Source: Nakamurella silvestris (GTDB taxonomy: Bacteria > Actinomycetota > Actinomycetes > Mycobacteriales > Nakamurellaceae). Taken from it: a stretch of DNA of 64,000 bases. This document shows positions 26,201 through 34,891 of this stretch, piece after piece; position 1 is the stretch's first letter, and each line of letters opens with the position of its first letter. The DNA lies in assembly GCA_003576535.1 (NCBI GenBank), contig QXCQ01000091.1:1-64000 (forward strand). The letters run 5' to 3'. Both the position numbers and the translations under genes were made by a program. The notes beneath the pieces were generated by a model. That model did no database searches, had not been told where the DNA came from, and saw only the letters and a program-made list of their open reading frames with translations.

Positions 26201-27274
26201 CAGGTCCTCACCGACGACGGCCAGATCCCAACCGGCGAGCGGCAACCCGATCGACACCGGCCCCTCCCCGTCGAGCAGGGCGCCACAGGCCACCACCGTC
26301 GCCTCGGTCGGACCGTAGGTGTTCCACACCTCGCGACCACCGGCGACAAGCCGCTCGACCAACTCGGGCGGGCAGGCCTCACCACCGAAGATGAGCAGCC
26401 GGACCGCCGCCAGGGAGTCGGCCGGCCACAGGGATGCGAGAGTGGGAACTGTTGACACCACGGTGATGTCACGATCGACGAGCCAGGGTCCCAGGTCCAT
26501 CCCGGTACGGACCAGGGAACGCGGCGCGGGCACCAGACACCCGCCGTGCCGCCAGGCCAGCCACATCTCCTCGCAGGAGGCGTCGAAGGCCACCGACAAG
26601 CCGGCGAGCACCCGGTCGTCCGGCCCCAACGGCAGGTCCTGCAGGAACATCCCGGCCTCGGCGTCCACAAATGCGGCCGCGTTCAGGTGGGTGACGGCCA
26701 CCCCCTTCGGCACGCCTGTGGAGCCGGAGGTGAAGATGATCCAGGCGTCATCGGAAGGGCTCGGCTTCGTTGCCTTCCCCCCACCCGAGGGCAGCGCCCG
26801 CTGGGGGGTGATGGTCGGCCCGTCCGTGACCACCACGGCCACATCGGCCTCGCCGAACACGAGATCGGCCCGCTCCTGCGGGTCGTCGGCGTCCACCGGG
26901 ACGTAGGCGGCGCCGGCGAACAGGGCACCCAGGATGCTCAGATACAGCTCGCGGGTGCCGGAGGACAGCCGGATACCCACCCTGTCGCCGCGCCGGACCC
27001 CAGCTCCGGTGAGCCGGTCGGCCATCCGCTCGGCCTCGACCACCACCTGTCGATAGGTCAGGGGCTCGGCGTCCCCGTCGTCACCGTCGTCGATGGCGTA
27101 GGCATCGGGGTAGCGGGCCGCCGTCGCGAGCAGGATGTCGACCAGGGTGCGAACCGGCGGTGCCTCCTCGCCCCGTCGCAGCACGGTCTGATCCGCCTCC
27201 GGCCCGCCGGAGACGGATGAATCCTTCTGCAGCCCAACACTTGTGGTATCTGCAGTGGTATTGGAGGCGGTCAC
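23216..27274 (-). CDS. Pls/PosA-type NRPS-like membrane protein (adenylation, carrier, left-handed beta-helix)
   Basis: A 1352-residue single-module protein resembling the Pls family, whose founder makes epsilon-poly-L-lysine. An adenylation domain (about 30-480) activates an amino or hydroxy acid; TSGSTG (182-187), NTYGPTEATV and the Y-RSGDLVRY region are present. A carrier domain (about 515-585) has the phosphopantetheine serine in FGGSSLSS. The rest (about 600-1340) has roughly six membrane segments alternating with three hexapeptide-repeat blocks (for example VGPGVDLHS, IGRGVWCET, LEPGATLGPHSVIL), as in the C-terminal part of Pls. There is no thioesterase. GTG 27274 is chosen. The M1 peptidase gene overlaps its stop, and a PPTase lies 4 kb away. 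The product cannot be read from the sequence. Confidence 0.9.
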   Translation of the reverse strand: MTASNTTADTTSVGLQKDSSVSGGPEADQTVLRRGEEAPPVRTLVDILLATAARYPDAYAIDDGDDGDAEPLTYRQVVVEAERMADRLTGAGVRRGDRVGIRLSSGTRELYLSILGALFAGAAYVPVDADDPQERADLVFGEADVAVVVTDGPTITPQRALPSGGGKATKPSPSDDAWIIFTSGSTGVPKGVAVTHLNAAAFVDAEAGMFLQDLPLGPDDRVLAGLSVAFDASCEEMWLAWRHGGCLVPAPRSLVRTGMDLGPWLVDRDITVVSTVPTLASLWPADSLAAVRLLIFGGEACPPELVERLVAGGREVWNTYGPTEATVVACGALLDGEGPVSIGLPLAGWDLAVVGEDLRPVPVGQSGELIIGGVGLARYLDPAKDAEKYAPMPTLGWERAYRSGDLVRYEPDGLLFLGRADEQVKLGGRRIELGEIDAALQGLPGIGAAAAAVKSTKGGSQVLVGYLVPIDRDEDYDLGRALDALRTELPAALVPLLTVVDELPTRISGKVDRHALPWPIAGAGPGNYEGMGATEAWLATLWEDILGASNLDEGSDFFAFGGSSLSSARLVSRLRERYPEATVAMIYAAPKLGNLARSLEALAPAAIPFERAVDPVPRSARWIQTLLTIPLNTFAGLRWLTWMAAISNVVDAVGHFEFVHTVSWWWILAGWFVFLSPIGRMGLTVIGARLLLRGITPGLYPRGGRVHLRLWTAERFAEAVGAASLAGAPWIVYYARALGAKVGPGVDLHSLPPITGMIHLGRGSSIEPEVDLAGYWLDGDVLRLGTISVGAGATVGARSTLGPGTSIGPRAVVEPGSAVSGKVPAEQAWAGSPAHRVIRLKDEWPEERPPRRPAWIAAYGAVSSLLAILPVLAFAAGAAVAGWWISASRPVDRGVDVVGVTLGDLKAALVAVPLITVTALVAYALLTFIAVRILGIGLRAGFFPVRSRIGWQVWATERLMDDARTLLFPLYSSLATPSWLRALGATVGRGVEASTVLMIPKMTTVGDGAFLADDTMVGSYELSGGWMRIRRAKVGKRAFLGNSGMTGGGRRVPNDGLVAVLSAAPDRAKKGTSWIGSPPVQLQRQATTGDLSRTFDPPTRVKVARALVELCRLVPVMVTVAIGIGVLLTLAELVNSWGFLGAAAASGLVLLLAGGVAGVISSIAKWVLVGRIPVGEHPLWSSFVWRNEVADTFVETVAAPWFARAASGTPVLNLWLRSLGAKIGRGVWCETYWLPEADLIELGDGASVNPGCVLQTHLFHDRIMAMDTVILEPGATLGPHSVILPAARIGASSTVGPASLVMRGESVPPGTRWRGNPIAPEMLSAKKVAKLAAAAPGSGTPPSAEPSSPVQP

Positions 27275-27621
27275 GTGGGGCCCACCCTTCTGCCTCGATT
27301 CACCCGATGCATCTGGTGGAAGTATCGCCGGCCGTACTGAACGAACCCGTGGATGAAATATCCACGGGCAGAGCTTACCGATTGTCCCGGGTTCAGCTGT
27401 CCAGATGGTGTCCATTCGGCAAACACGGAGTGTTGCGGGCTCCCTGTCGGTACCGGTTCACCGGGGGTTCGCCCCGGGTCCACGGCGGCGACAAGGTAGG
27501 GGAAACCCCAGGGCACAGACAGGGGCGCACCCCATGGTGGCGGGGTCGCCGGATCGAAATCATCAATGCGTCCGAAAAACCGCTTCTGATGCACCCCCTC
27601 CCCTTCCTGAAAGGCACTCCC
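27275..27621. other. Divergent promoter region, Pls-like gene and MMPL gene
   Basis: This 347-base gap must carry both promoters. A GC-rich hairpin-prone stretch (about 27460-27482) is visible, but I recognise no operator or riboswitch. Confidence 0.4.
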
Positions 27622-29805
27622 ATGCTTGAACGCCTTGCCCGATTCAGCGTCAGATCCGCCAGGTCGGTGATCGTCGGCTGGGTGGTGTTCGTCGCGGCCG
27701 CCCTCACCCTCGGCATCGTCCTGGCCGGCCCGTCCAACAGTTCTTTCAGCAATCCCGGCACCGAATCGCAGAAGGCGGCCGATCTGCTGGACGCCGCGGG
27801 TGGCGGAACCGACATGCGAGCTGCCGGCCAGTTGGTCCTCGCCGCTGATCCCGGCGTTCCCGGAGGTCTGCAGAACACCACGGTCCGGGCCGGTGTCGAG
27901 GAGCTGCAACGCCGGATCGAGGCCCTGGGTGTGACGGTCGACAGCCTCTACGCCCCCGAGGCCTGGGGCATGATCTCCCCGGAGGGGCGGATCGGCTACA
28001 GCGACCTCGACCTCGGTGCGGGCACCGACGACGAACTCTTCGCCAAGGCCGACGAGATCAAGAAGGTGATCGCCGAGTCCACCCCGAGCCAGGTGCAGGT
28101 CGAGGCCTCCGGGGACATCTTCGCCGGCCTGGAGATCGGCGGTATGGCCGAAGGTATCGGTCTGATCCTGGCCCTGATCATCCTGGTGATCGCCTTCGGC
28201 TCACTGGTCGCCGCCGGCCTGCCGATCCTGACGGCCCTCGCCGGGGTCGGTGTCGGGGCCGCCATCGTGTATCTGCTGAGCAATGTCGTGGCCGTTCCGT
28301 CTTTCGCGATCTCCCTCACCGCCATGCTCGGTCTCGGGGTCGGTATCGACTACGCCCTGCTCATCGTCACCCGCTACCGCTCCGGGTTGCAGGAGGGCCT
28401 CACGGTCGAGGACGCGGTGGTCCGGGCGATGTCCACAGCGGGCCGCTCGGTGCTCTTCGCCGGGGCGACGGTGGCCGTGGCCATCTCCGGGATGCTCATG
28501 ATGGGCGGCGGTATGGGCTGGGCGATGGTCATCGCCGCGGGATCCGGTGTCGTGGGTGTGCTGGCCGCGGCCCTCACCCTGCTCCCGGCGTTGCTCGGCG
28601 TCGTCGGCACCCGGATCAACAGCCTGCACATCGGTCGCCGCAGGTCGACGCCCACGACGTCCGACCCGGCCCACGGTCCGGCCTACCGGTGGTCCCGCTT
28701 CGTCCAGCGACACCCCTGGCCCTCCGCGGTCGGTGCCACCCTGTTGCTCGTGCTGCTCGCCCTGCCGGTCCTGTCGTTGCGCCTGGGCTTCTCCGACGCC
28801 GGCAACCGACCGGAGGGCGACACCACGCGCCGCGCCTACGATCTGCTCGCCGAGGGGTTCGGTGACGGGGCCAACGGGCCGCTCGTCCTGGTCGGGACCC
28901 TCCCGAACGGCACCAGCAGTCTGGCCGCTCTGAACGAGACCGCCACCGCCATCGGCACTGTCGACGGCATCAGCGCGGTGAGCCCGGCCCGGCAGGTCGG
29001 CAACGGCTCGGTCGGCATCATCGCGGTGACGCCGACGACCGGCCCGCAGGACGAGGCCACCTACGACCTGGTCCACCGGCTCCGCAACTCCGTCCTGCCC
29101 GCGACGGCCGCCGCCACCGGGGTGCAGGTGTGGGTCACCGGCGCCACAGCGGCCGGGATCGACTCGGCCGAGACGACGGCGGCCCGACTGCCGTGGATGC
29201 TGCTCGCGGTGATGTCCGCGTCGTTCCTGTTGCTGGCCTTCGCCTTCCGCTCGCTGGTGATCCCGCTCAAGGCGATCCTGATGAACCTGCTGTCCATGGG
29301 CGCGGCCTTCGGGGTCCTGGTCGCCGTCTTCCAGTGGGGTTGGGGACTCGACCTGGTCGGGGTCGGCCGGACCGGGCCGGTGGAGGCCTGGGTGCCGATG
29401 ATGTTGTTCGCCATCGCCTACGGGCTGAGCATGGACTACGAGGTGTTCCTGATCTCCCGGGTCCGCGAGGAGTACCTGCGCACCGGGAACGCGAGCACCG
29501 CGGTGGCCGACGGGGTGGCCCGCACCGCCAAGGTCATCACGGCCGCCGCCGCGATCATGGTCTGCGTGTTCGCCTCGTTCGTCTTCTTCCCCGACCGGGG
29601 ACTGAAGACGATGGGGTTGGGTCTGGCCACCGCCGTGCTGGTCGATGCGACCGTGGTGCGGATGCTCCTGGTTCCGGCCGTCATGGAACTCCTCGGCGAC
29701 CGGAGCTGGTACTGGCCCAAGGCCCTGAACCGGATGCGCACCATGGAGTCCCATGACGGTCCGGCCGAGGCAGCACCGAAGGCCCTGGTGGGCAGCAGGG
29801 ACTGA
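27622..29805 (+). CDS. MMPL-family (RND superfamily) transporter
   Basis: A proton-driven exporter of the MmpL family, 727 residues with about 12 membrane segments. Two extracytoplasmic loop domains (about 40-190 and 390-530) each precede a block of membrane helices. The proton-relay Asp-Tyr pairs are in GVGIDYALLIVTRYR and YGLSMDYEVFLISRVREE. MmpL proteins export lipids, polyketides or drugs. ATG 27622 has GAAAGG upstream. It diverges from the Pls-like gene, so the two may serve the same product, but that is inference. Confidence 0.92.
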   Translation: MLERLARFSVRSARSVIVGWVVFVAAALTLGIVLAGPSNSSFSNPGTESQKAADLLDAAGGGTDMRAAGQLVLAADPGVPGGLQNTTVRAGVEELQRRIEALGVTVDSLYAPEAWGMISPEGRIGYSDLDLGAGTDDELFAKADEIKKVIAESTPSQVQVEASGDIFAGLEIGGMAEGIGLILALIILVIAFGSLVAAGLPILTALAGVGVGAAIVYLLSNVVAVPSFAISLTAMLGLGVGIDYALLIVTRYRSGLQEGLTVEDAVVRAMSTAGRSVLFAGATVAVAISGMLMMGGGMGWAMVIAAGSGVVGVLAAALTLLPALLGVVGTRINSLHIGRRRSTPTTSDPAHGPAYRWSRFVQRHPWPSAVGATLLLVLLALPVLSLRLGFSDAGNRPEGDTTRRAYDLLAEGFGDGANGPLVLVGTLPNGTSSLAALNETATAIGTVDGISAVSPARQVGNGSVGIIAVTPTTGPQDEATYDLVHRLRNSVLPATAAATGVQVWVTGATAAGIDSAETTAARLPWMLLAVMSASFLLLAFAFRSLVIPLKAILMNLLSMGAAFGVLVAVFQWGWGLDLVGVGRTGPVEAWVPMMLFAIAYGLSMDYEVFLISRVREEYLRTGNASTAVADGVARTAKVITAAAAIMVCVFASFVFFPDRGLKTMGLGLATAVLVDATVVRMLLVPAVMELLGDRSWYWPKALNRMRTMESHDGPAEAAPKALVGSRD

Positions 29806-29818
29806 TCGAACTTCGCAG

Positions 29819-29846
29819 GTCCCGCGCCGGATCGTCGGCGCGGGAC
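29819..29846. terminator. Bidirectional terminator, MMPL and acyl-CoA dehydrogenase genes
   Basis: A perfect 10-bp GC-rich stem (29819-29828 with 29837-29846) lies between two convergent genes. Confidence 0.7.
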
Positions 29847-29857
29847 CGGCAGCAGGG

Positions 29858-30991
29858 TCAGGCCGTGATCGACCGGGCGATGATGACGTTCATGATCTCG
29901 TTGGTGCCCTCGAGGATCTGGTGCACCCGCAGATCCCGGACGATCTTCTCCACCCCGTACTCCCGCAGGTAGCCGTACCCGCCGTGCAGCTGCAACGCCT
30001 TGTTGGCCACCTCGAAACCGGTGTCGGTGACGAACTTCTTGGCCATGGCGCACAGTTGCACGGCGCGCGGGTCCTTGCGATCAAGGGCGTCGGCCGCCTG
30101 CCACAACATCAGCCGGGCGGCCTCCAGGCCGGTGGCCATCTCGGCCAGGGTGAACTGCAGGGCCTGGAAGGAGGTCAACTTCGAGCCGAAGGCCTTGCGG
30201 TCCTTCATGTACCGGAGGGTCTTCTCGTAGGCGGCCTGGGCCCCGCCCAGGGAACAGGCGGCGATGTTGAGCCGCCCGCCGTTGAGGCCCTGCATCGCGA
30301 TCTTGAAACCCGCCCCTTCCGGACCGATCCGCTGGGAGACCGGGATACGGACATCCTCCAGGACCACCTGCCTGGTCGGCTGGGCATTCCAGCCCATCTT
30401 CGACTCCGCGACGCCGAAACTCAGTCCGGGGGTGCCTTTCTCGACGATGAAGGTGGAGATCCCGCGGGACCGGTTGTCGCTCGTCCGCGCCATCACCAGG
30501 TACAGGTCCGAGAACCCGGCCCCGGAGATGAACTGCTTCACCCCGTTGAGGACGTACTCGTCGCCGTCACGTTCGGCTTTGGTGACGAGGGCAGCGGCAT
30601 CGGACCCGGCCCCCGGTTCGGTCAGACAGTAGGAGGCCACCAGGTCCATCCGGGTCAACCGGGGCAACCACTGCGCCCGCTGCTCGGCATCACCGTAGGT
30701 ATCGATCATCCAGGACACCATGTTGTGGATGGACAGGAAACCGGCGATCGTCGGACAACCGGTGGCCAGCCCCTCGAAGATCAGCACCGAGTCCATCCGG
30801 CTCAGACCCGAACCGCCGACGTCCTCCTTGACGTAGATCGAGGCCATTCCCAGCTCGGCCGCCCGCTTCAGCGTGTCGGCGGGCAGTTCCTTGCGCTCGT
30901 CCCACCCGAGAGCGAAGGGGGCGATCTCCGAGTCGGCGAACTTACGGGCCAGATCAGCGACAGCCCGTTGTTCCTCGGCCAGTGCGAACAT
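29858..30991 (-). CDS. Acyl-CoA dehydrogenase, isobutyryl-CoA dehydrogenase-like
   Basis: An FAD enzyme that makes 2-enoyl-CoA from acyl-CoA. 377 residues, normal length. The substrate/FAD motif YCLTEPGAGSDAAAL (about 121-135), LHGGYGYLREYGVEK near the C-terminus and ILEGTNEI with the catalytic glutamate are all present. The C-terminal pattern fits the short-chain/isobutyryl-CoA (valine degradation) branch. ATG 30991 follows GGAGAA; the open frame extends 18 codons further without support. It diverges from the LLM oxidoreductase gene. Confidence 0.92.
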   Translation of the reverse strand: MFALAEEQRAVADLARKFADSEIAPFALGWDERKELPADTLKRAAELGMASIYVKEDVGGSGLSRMDSVLIFEGLATGCPTIAGFLSIHNMVSWMIDTYGDAEQRAQWLPRLTRMDLVASYCLTEPGAGSDAAALVTKAERDGDEYVLNGVKQFISGAGFSDLYLVMARTSDNRSRGISTFIVEKGTPGLSFGVAESKMGWNAQPTRQVVLEDVRIPVSQRIGPEGAGFKIAMQGLNGGRLNIAACSLGGAQAAYEKTLRYMKDRKAFGSKLTSFQALQFTLAEMATGLEAARLMLWQAADALDRKDPRAVQLCAMAKKFVTDTGFEVANKALQLHGGYGYLREYGVEKIVRDLRVHQILEGTNEIMNVIIARSITA

Positions 30992-31159
30992 GCGATTCTC
31001 CTTCGATCCCGGCGTGCGTCGATGGGGTGACCTCGAACGACACATAGTGGGAAGTCCTACTGTTTGATGTCCGAGAGAGTACTACCCGCCTCGCCGATTT
31101 CACACCGATCACCTCCCGCGCGGCGGAACAAGGAGGGGCGCGAACGGGTTGCACCTGAG

Positions 31160-32173
31160 GTGACTCAGACATCCCAGATTCCCCTGTCCATCCTGGATCT
31201 GGCCCCGGTGTCCGCTGCGGCGAACACCACCGAGGCCCTCCGCAACACCACTGAACTGGCCAAACAGGCCGAGACCTGGGGCTACAAGCGGTTCTGGGTC
31301 GCCGAGCACCACAACATGCCCGCCATCGCCAGCTCCACCCCGGCGGTGCTCATCGCCCACCTCGCGGCGAACACCTCGACCATCCGAGTCGGATCGGGAG
31401 GTGTGATGCTGCCCAACCACGCCCCGCTCGTGGTCGCGGAGCAGTTCGGCACCCTTGCCGCCCTGCACCCGGACCGGATCGACCTGGGGCTGGGCCGCGC
31501 ACCGGGAACCGACGGACGCACGGCCCTGGCCCTGCGCCGCACCCAACAGGGGCTGTCGGCCGAGGACTTCCCCGCGGAACTGCACCAGCTGCGATCGATG
31601 CTGCTCGGCGACCCCGAGGAGCTGTCGGCCGTCCCCCGGGCCGATGTGCCGCCGCAGGTATGGCTGCTCGGCTCCAGCGGGTTCTCGGCCCAGCTCGCCG
31701 GCATGCTCGGCCTGCCCTTCGCCTTCGCGCACCACTTCTCCGGTGCGAACACCGATGCCGCCCTTGCCCTGTACCGCCAGAGCTTCACCCCCGGTGTCCT
31801 GGACAAGCCCCACGCGATGTTGACGGTGAACACCGTCGTCGCCGACACCGTCGAACACGCCGAGTACCTGTCCCGGCCCGGTTGGCTCGCCTTCCTGTCC
31901 CTGCGCCTGGGTCGCCCGCAGGCCCTGCCCACACCGGAAGATGCTGCCAGGTACCAGTTCTCCCCGGCCGAACTGGACTTCGTCGAGGACCGGAAATTCG
32001 GCCAGGCGATGGGGGACGTGGACACCGTCCGCCGTCAGCTCGGTGAGCTGGTCGAGCGGACGAAGGTGGACGAGTTGATGGTGACCAACCAGGTGTACGG
32101 CCTCGCCGATCGGCTGCGTTCCTACGAGCTGGTCAAGGACATCGTGGCCGAAGGGCTGCCCGTCCGGGTCTGA
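31160..32173 (+). CDS. LLM-class flavin-dependent oxidoreductase
   Basis: A luciferase-like monooxygenase family protein of 337 residues, in the group related to E. coli YhbW. It begins with the family phrase [11 protein letters not shown] and has [11 protein letters not shown] and [20 protein letters not shown], which line the flavin pocket. Substrate unknown. The open frame extends to 31064. I chose GTG 31160 because homologs start just before IPLS. A good AAGGAGG at 31130-31136 lies 23 bases upstream of that codon, too far for it, so the start is uncertain. Confidence 0.88.
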   Translation: MTQTSQIPLSILDLAPVSAAANTTEALRNTTELAKQAETWGYKRFWVAEHHNMPAIASSTPAVLIAHLAANTSTIRVGSGGVMLPNHAPLVVAEQFGTLAALHPDRIDLGLGRAPGTDGRTALALRRTQQGLSAEDFPAELHQLRSMLLGDPEELSAVPRADVPPQVWLLGSSGFSAQLAGMLGLPFAFAHHFSGANTDAALALYRQSFTPGVLDKPHAMLTVNTVVADTVEHAEYLSRPGWLAFLSLRLGRPQALPTPEDAARYQFSPAELDFVEDRKFGQAMGDVDTVRRQLGELVERTKVDELMVTNQVYGLADRLRSYELVKDIVAEGLPVRV

Positions 32174-32204
32174 GTTGTTCACTGCACGGCAGTGGGCCCC
32201 GCAG

Positions 32205-32234
32205 GCGGTCGGTGTCCTTCAGGACGCCGACCGC
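32205..32234. terminator. Bidirectional terminator, LLM and GlxA-type genes
   Basis: A 13-bp stem with one G-T pair and a 4-base loop (32205-32217 with 32222-32234) lies between the convergent stops. Confidence 0.75.
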
Positions 32235-32242
32235 GTTCGGGA

Positions 32243-33247
32243 TCAGTTCGCCAGGGTCAGTTCCTCGCGCAGGCTCTCCTCGGCCTCGCGCAACATGTCC
32301 TCGGGACAGGCGAAGGTCCGCCGGTAGGCATGCGGCGTGGTGCCCACCGTCCGGGTGAAGTGGTGCCGCAGGACGGCGGCGGTACCGAATCCGACCTTGT
32401 TCGCGATCGACTCCACCGACAGGTTGGACTTCTCCAGCAGCTCCCGGGCCAGGTGCAGGCGCTGTTTGGTCAGCCAGGAGGCGGGGGTGGTGCCGGTCTC
32501 GGCGCGGAAGCGACGGGCGAAGGTCCGCGGTGACATGTGGGCCTTGGCCGCCAGGGTCTCGACCGACTGCTCCAGCGACAGGTTCGCCGTCATCCAGTCC
32601 AGCAGTTCGGACAGGGAATCGGCCTGGACCGGCAGGATCGGTCGGTCGATGTACTGGGCCTGTCCACCGTCCCGCTGCGGGGGGACCACCATCCGCCGGG
32701 CCACCGCGGCCGCCATCGCAGCACCCAGCTCACAGCGGATCAGGTAGAGACCGGCGTCGATACCGGCGGCACTGCCTGCGCTCGTGGTGATCCGATCGTC
32801 GTCGACGTAGAGCACGGCCGGGTCGACCTCGGCGCCCGGGTACCGCTGCGCCAGTTCCTGGGTGTACATCCAGTGGGTCGTGCAACGTCGGCCGTCCAGC
32901 AGCCCCGCCTCGGCCAGCGCGAACGCGCCCGAGCAGACCGACAACAACCTCGCGCCCCGGGCGTGGACCGACCGCAGCACCTCGACGATCTCCGGGGTGA
33001 GCTCCGCCCCGCGAGGGAAGGACGGGATGACCACCAGGTCGGCGTTCCGCGTGACGTCCAGGCCGGCCTGGATGTCGATCGTGAAGCCGAGGTTGGTCCG
33101 AACCGAGCCGGGTTCCGGGGTGCACAGCGTGAAGTCGAAACTCGGTCCGCCGGTGTCCTTGCGGTCCACCCCGAACAGCTCGCAGGTGACACCGAGCTCG
33201 AACGGAGCCACTCCGGGGAGCACCAACGCGACGACGTTTTTCAGCAT
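32243..33247 (-). CDS. GlxA-family transcriptional regulator (DJ-1/PfpI plus AraC HTH)
   Basis: A 334-residue regulator. The N-terminal DJ-1/PfpI-like domain (about 3-170) contains SVCSGAFALAEAGLLDG with the nucleophile-elbow cysteine. The C-terminal AraC-type DNA-binding domain (about 220-315) has two helix-turn-helix units, including MSPRTFARRFRAETGTTP and VGFGTAAVLRHHFTRTVG. Ligands in this family include quaternary amines and arginine-related compounds, but none can be assigned here. A perfect palindrome upstream of its start is a likely binding site. A 63-residue membrane protein gene diverges from it. Confidence 0.93.
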   Translation of the reverse strand: MLKNVVALVLPGVAPFELGVTCELFGVDRKDTGGPSFDFTLCTPEPGSVRTNLGFTIDIQAGLDVTRNADLVVIPSFPRGAELTPEIVEVLRSVHARGARLLSVCSGAFALAEAGLLDGRRCTTHWMYTQELAQRYPGAEVDPAVLYVDDDRITTSAGSAAGIDAGLYLIRCELGAAMAAAVARRMVVPPQRDGGQAQYIDRPILPVQADSLSELLDWMTANLSLEQSVETLAAKAHMSPRTFARRFRAETGTTPASWLTKQRLHLARELLEKSNLSVESIANKVGFGTAAVLRHHFTRTVGTTPHAYRRTFACPEDMLREAEESLREELTLAN

Positions 33248-33284
33248 CAGACGAGTATGGCAGAAAATCGACGGAGTGGGTCAG

Positions 33285-33304
33285 TTCTGCCACTGGTGGC
33301 AGAA
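33285..33304. promoter_or_regulatory. Palindromic operator candidate between the GlxA-type gene and the small membrane gene
   Basis: TTCTGCCAC, two bases, GTGGCAGAA: a perfect 9+9 inverted repeat. A further half-site TGGCAGAA lies at about 33258-33265. Both sit in the 82-base divergent intergenic region, so the regulator probably controls itself and the small gene. Confidence 0.55.
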
Positions 33305-33329
33305 ATCAGTAGAACGGAGAATTACTGCC

Positions 33330-33521
33330 ATGACCACTACAGCGCTCGTCCTCATCCTGTCCGTGCCCTTCGTCCTCGCCCTCATCGGGTGGACCGTCCG
33401 GACCGCCAAGCACGGCGGGTACAACAGCGGTCGATCTCTCCGTCCGGTGGAAAGTGACTGGTCCAGCGGGGGTCTGCCTACCCGCGACTACCGGGTCGGG
33501 CCCACCTCGGCCCTGCGGTGA
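33330..33521 (+). CDS. 63-residue single-pass membrane protein
   Basis: A small protein of unknown function with one membrane helix (about 4-23, TALVLILSVPFVLALIGWTV) and a basic then polar tail. ATG 33330 is preceded at 7 bases by a GAGAAT -10-like box, consistent with leaderless expression. It diverges from the GlxA-type regulator and shares the palindromic operator region. Confidence 0.6.
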   Translation: MTTTALVLILSVPFVLALIGWTVRTAKHGGYNSGRSLRPVESDWSSGGLPTRDYRVGPTSALR

Positions 33522-33603
33522 GTTCCGGTCGGCGGGCTCGATCTCCGAGCCTGTCGACCGGATACCCGTCCGGTGTCACGACAGTCGGGCGGTGCCGGAA
33601 ACC

Positions 33604-34431
33604 TCAGAAACCGAAGTCTCCGCCACCACCGAAGTCCCCGCCGCCGAAGTCTCCCCCACCGAAATCGGATCCGCCGCCGCCGTCGTAACCTGCGCCGTCT
33701 CCGCCGTAGCCGCCGTCCCCGGCGTAACCGCCGTTGTCGCCCCCCGAGGCGTCGCCGCCGTCACCGGAACCATCGGCCATGCCGTCGTTGTACCCGTCCC
33801 CGTAGCCGGATTCCCAGGCACCGGTGCCGGCCATCCCGGCGAAAAGGGAGCTGGCGACCAGGTAGGTGCCGACGCCCCAGGCACCGGCCACCAGTGCGGG
33901 ACGCCACCAGGGCTCGGAATACCAACCCCGGGGCACCGGGCGGCCGGCGACATTGCCCCCGGGATAGAAGTGCTTGGTCGACTCACCCGGCACCGGGGAG
34001 GCCTCGTAGCGATGGCCCTCGACCTCGATGCGACGGTCCTCGGTGACCGATCCGGCGGCCGCCTGACCGGGAATGGTCGGCAGCGCCGGACCGGGATCCA
34101 GGCCGAGCACCTTGCGGGCGGCCTCGACGTAGTACAGGCCCTCGTAGGCCGTCAGCTGGGCGAGCCGGAACTGGTTCGAGGTGCGGGCCTGCTCCACCTG
34201 GGACCCGGCCGCGGTGAAGCGCTCGGATGCATCCGACAGTGCTTGGGTGGCAATCGGATCGCCCTTGGCATCGAGGCTGTAGACCTGACCACCGAGCCGT
34301 TCCACCCAGCGCCTGGCCTCGGCCTGGGAGTCCTCGAGTTCGGCCCGCTGCCGTTTGGCGCGGTTGGACAGGTAGGCGGCCGCTCCGGCCACGACGATCA
34401 CCAACAGGATCAACCACACCACGGTTTGCAC
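33604..34431 (-). CDS. Membrane-anchored Gly/Asp/Phe-rich protein (DUF1542-like annotation in relatives)
   Basis: A 275-residue protein. It has an N-terminal membrane helix (about 3-20), a coiled-coil-like helical region (about 22-110), a second hydrophobic segment (about 178-200) and a long glycine-rich tail with GGGDFGGGDFGGGG repeats. I recall actinobacterial relatives annotated as DUF1542 proteins, but the function is unknown. GTG 34431 has a good GGAGG six bases upstream. It is the last of three same-strand genes that begin with the HerA-like ATPase. Confidence 0.7.
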   Translation of the reverse strand: MQTVVWLILLVIVVAGAAAYLSNRAKRQRAELEDSQAEARRWVERLGGQVYSLDAKGDPIATQALSDASERFTAAGSQVEQARTSNQFRLAQLTAYEGLYYVEAARKVLGLDPGPALPTIPGQAAAGSVTEDRRIEVEGHRYEASPVPGESTKHFYPGGNVAGRPVPRGWYSEPWWRPALVAGAWGVGTYLVASSLFAGMAGTGAWESGYGDGYNDGMADGSGDGGDASGGDNGGYAGDGGYGGDGAGYDGGGGSDFGGGDFGGGDFGGGGDFGF

Positions 34432-34578
34432 AACAATCCTCCGCCTCGACTCGGGAATGGACGAACTCAGACCCTCCGGTCCTGATCATCCATGACTGTC
34501 CCGACAACGAACACCGGACCCGGATCGTTCCGCCGAGCACCTCGGGCAGTTCCGTTCAGGTGCCCGGCGGAGGGTCCG

Positions 34579-34800
34579 TCAGCGGATGGGATGTACGCCC
34601 GGAACCGGCGGAACATCGGGAACCGGTGTCACCGGCGGGGTCTCGGGCACACTCGGCGTTCCCGGCACGATCGGCGGTCCGGGGACCGAGGGCGGATCCG
34701 GAACCGTCGGCCGATCCGGGATCTCCGGGCTCGCCGGCACCGAGGGCTCGTCCGGCCGCGGGATCCCTGGTTCGATCGGATCGGAGTTGAGTTCAGACAT
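34579..34800 (-). CDS. Small Pro/Val-rich low-complexity protein
   Basis: A 73-residue protein made largely of PxVP and PPxVP repeats after a short acidic start (MSELNSDPIEPG). ATG 34800 has a GGGAGG ribosome site. No family is recognisable. It could be a disordered spacer or surface peptide, or a fortuitous frame; the ribosome site and its place between two genes of the same strand favour a real gene. Confidence 0.5.
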   Translation of the reverse strand: MSELNSDPIEPGIPRPDEPSVPASPEIPDRPTVPDPPSVPGPPIVPGTPSVPETPPVTPVPDVPPVPGVHPIR

Positions 34801-34891
34801 GACGTCCTCCCTGGGTCGGCGGGTGCTTCTTCGGTGAACGGTCGGTACCCAGTCACGGCATCCCCACTCCCCGTTCGCGGGAACAGGTGTG

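Noticed and set aside
23744-26455. A 903-codon plus-strand frame opposite the Pls-like gene
   Set aside because: Translation is Asp/Arg/Gly/Pro/Gln-rich without any family feature; the adenylation and carrier motifs are on the minus strand.
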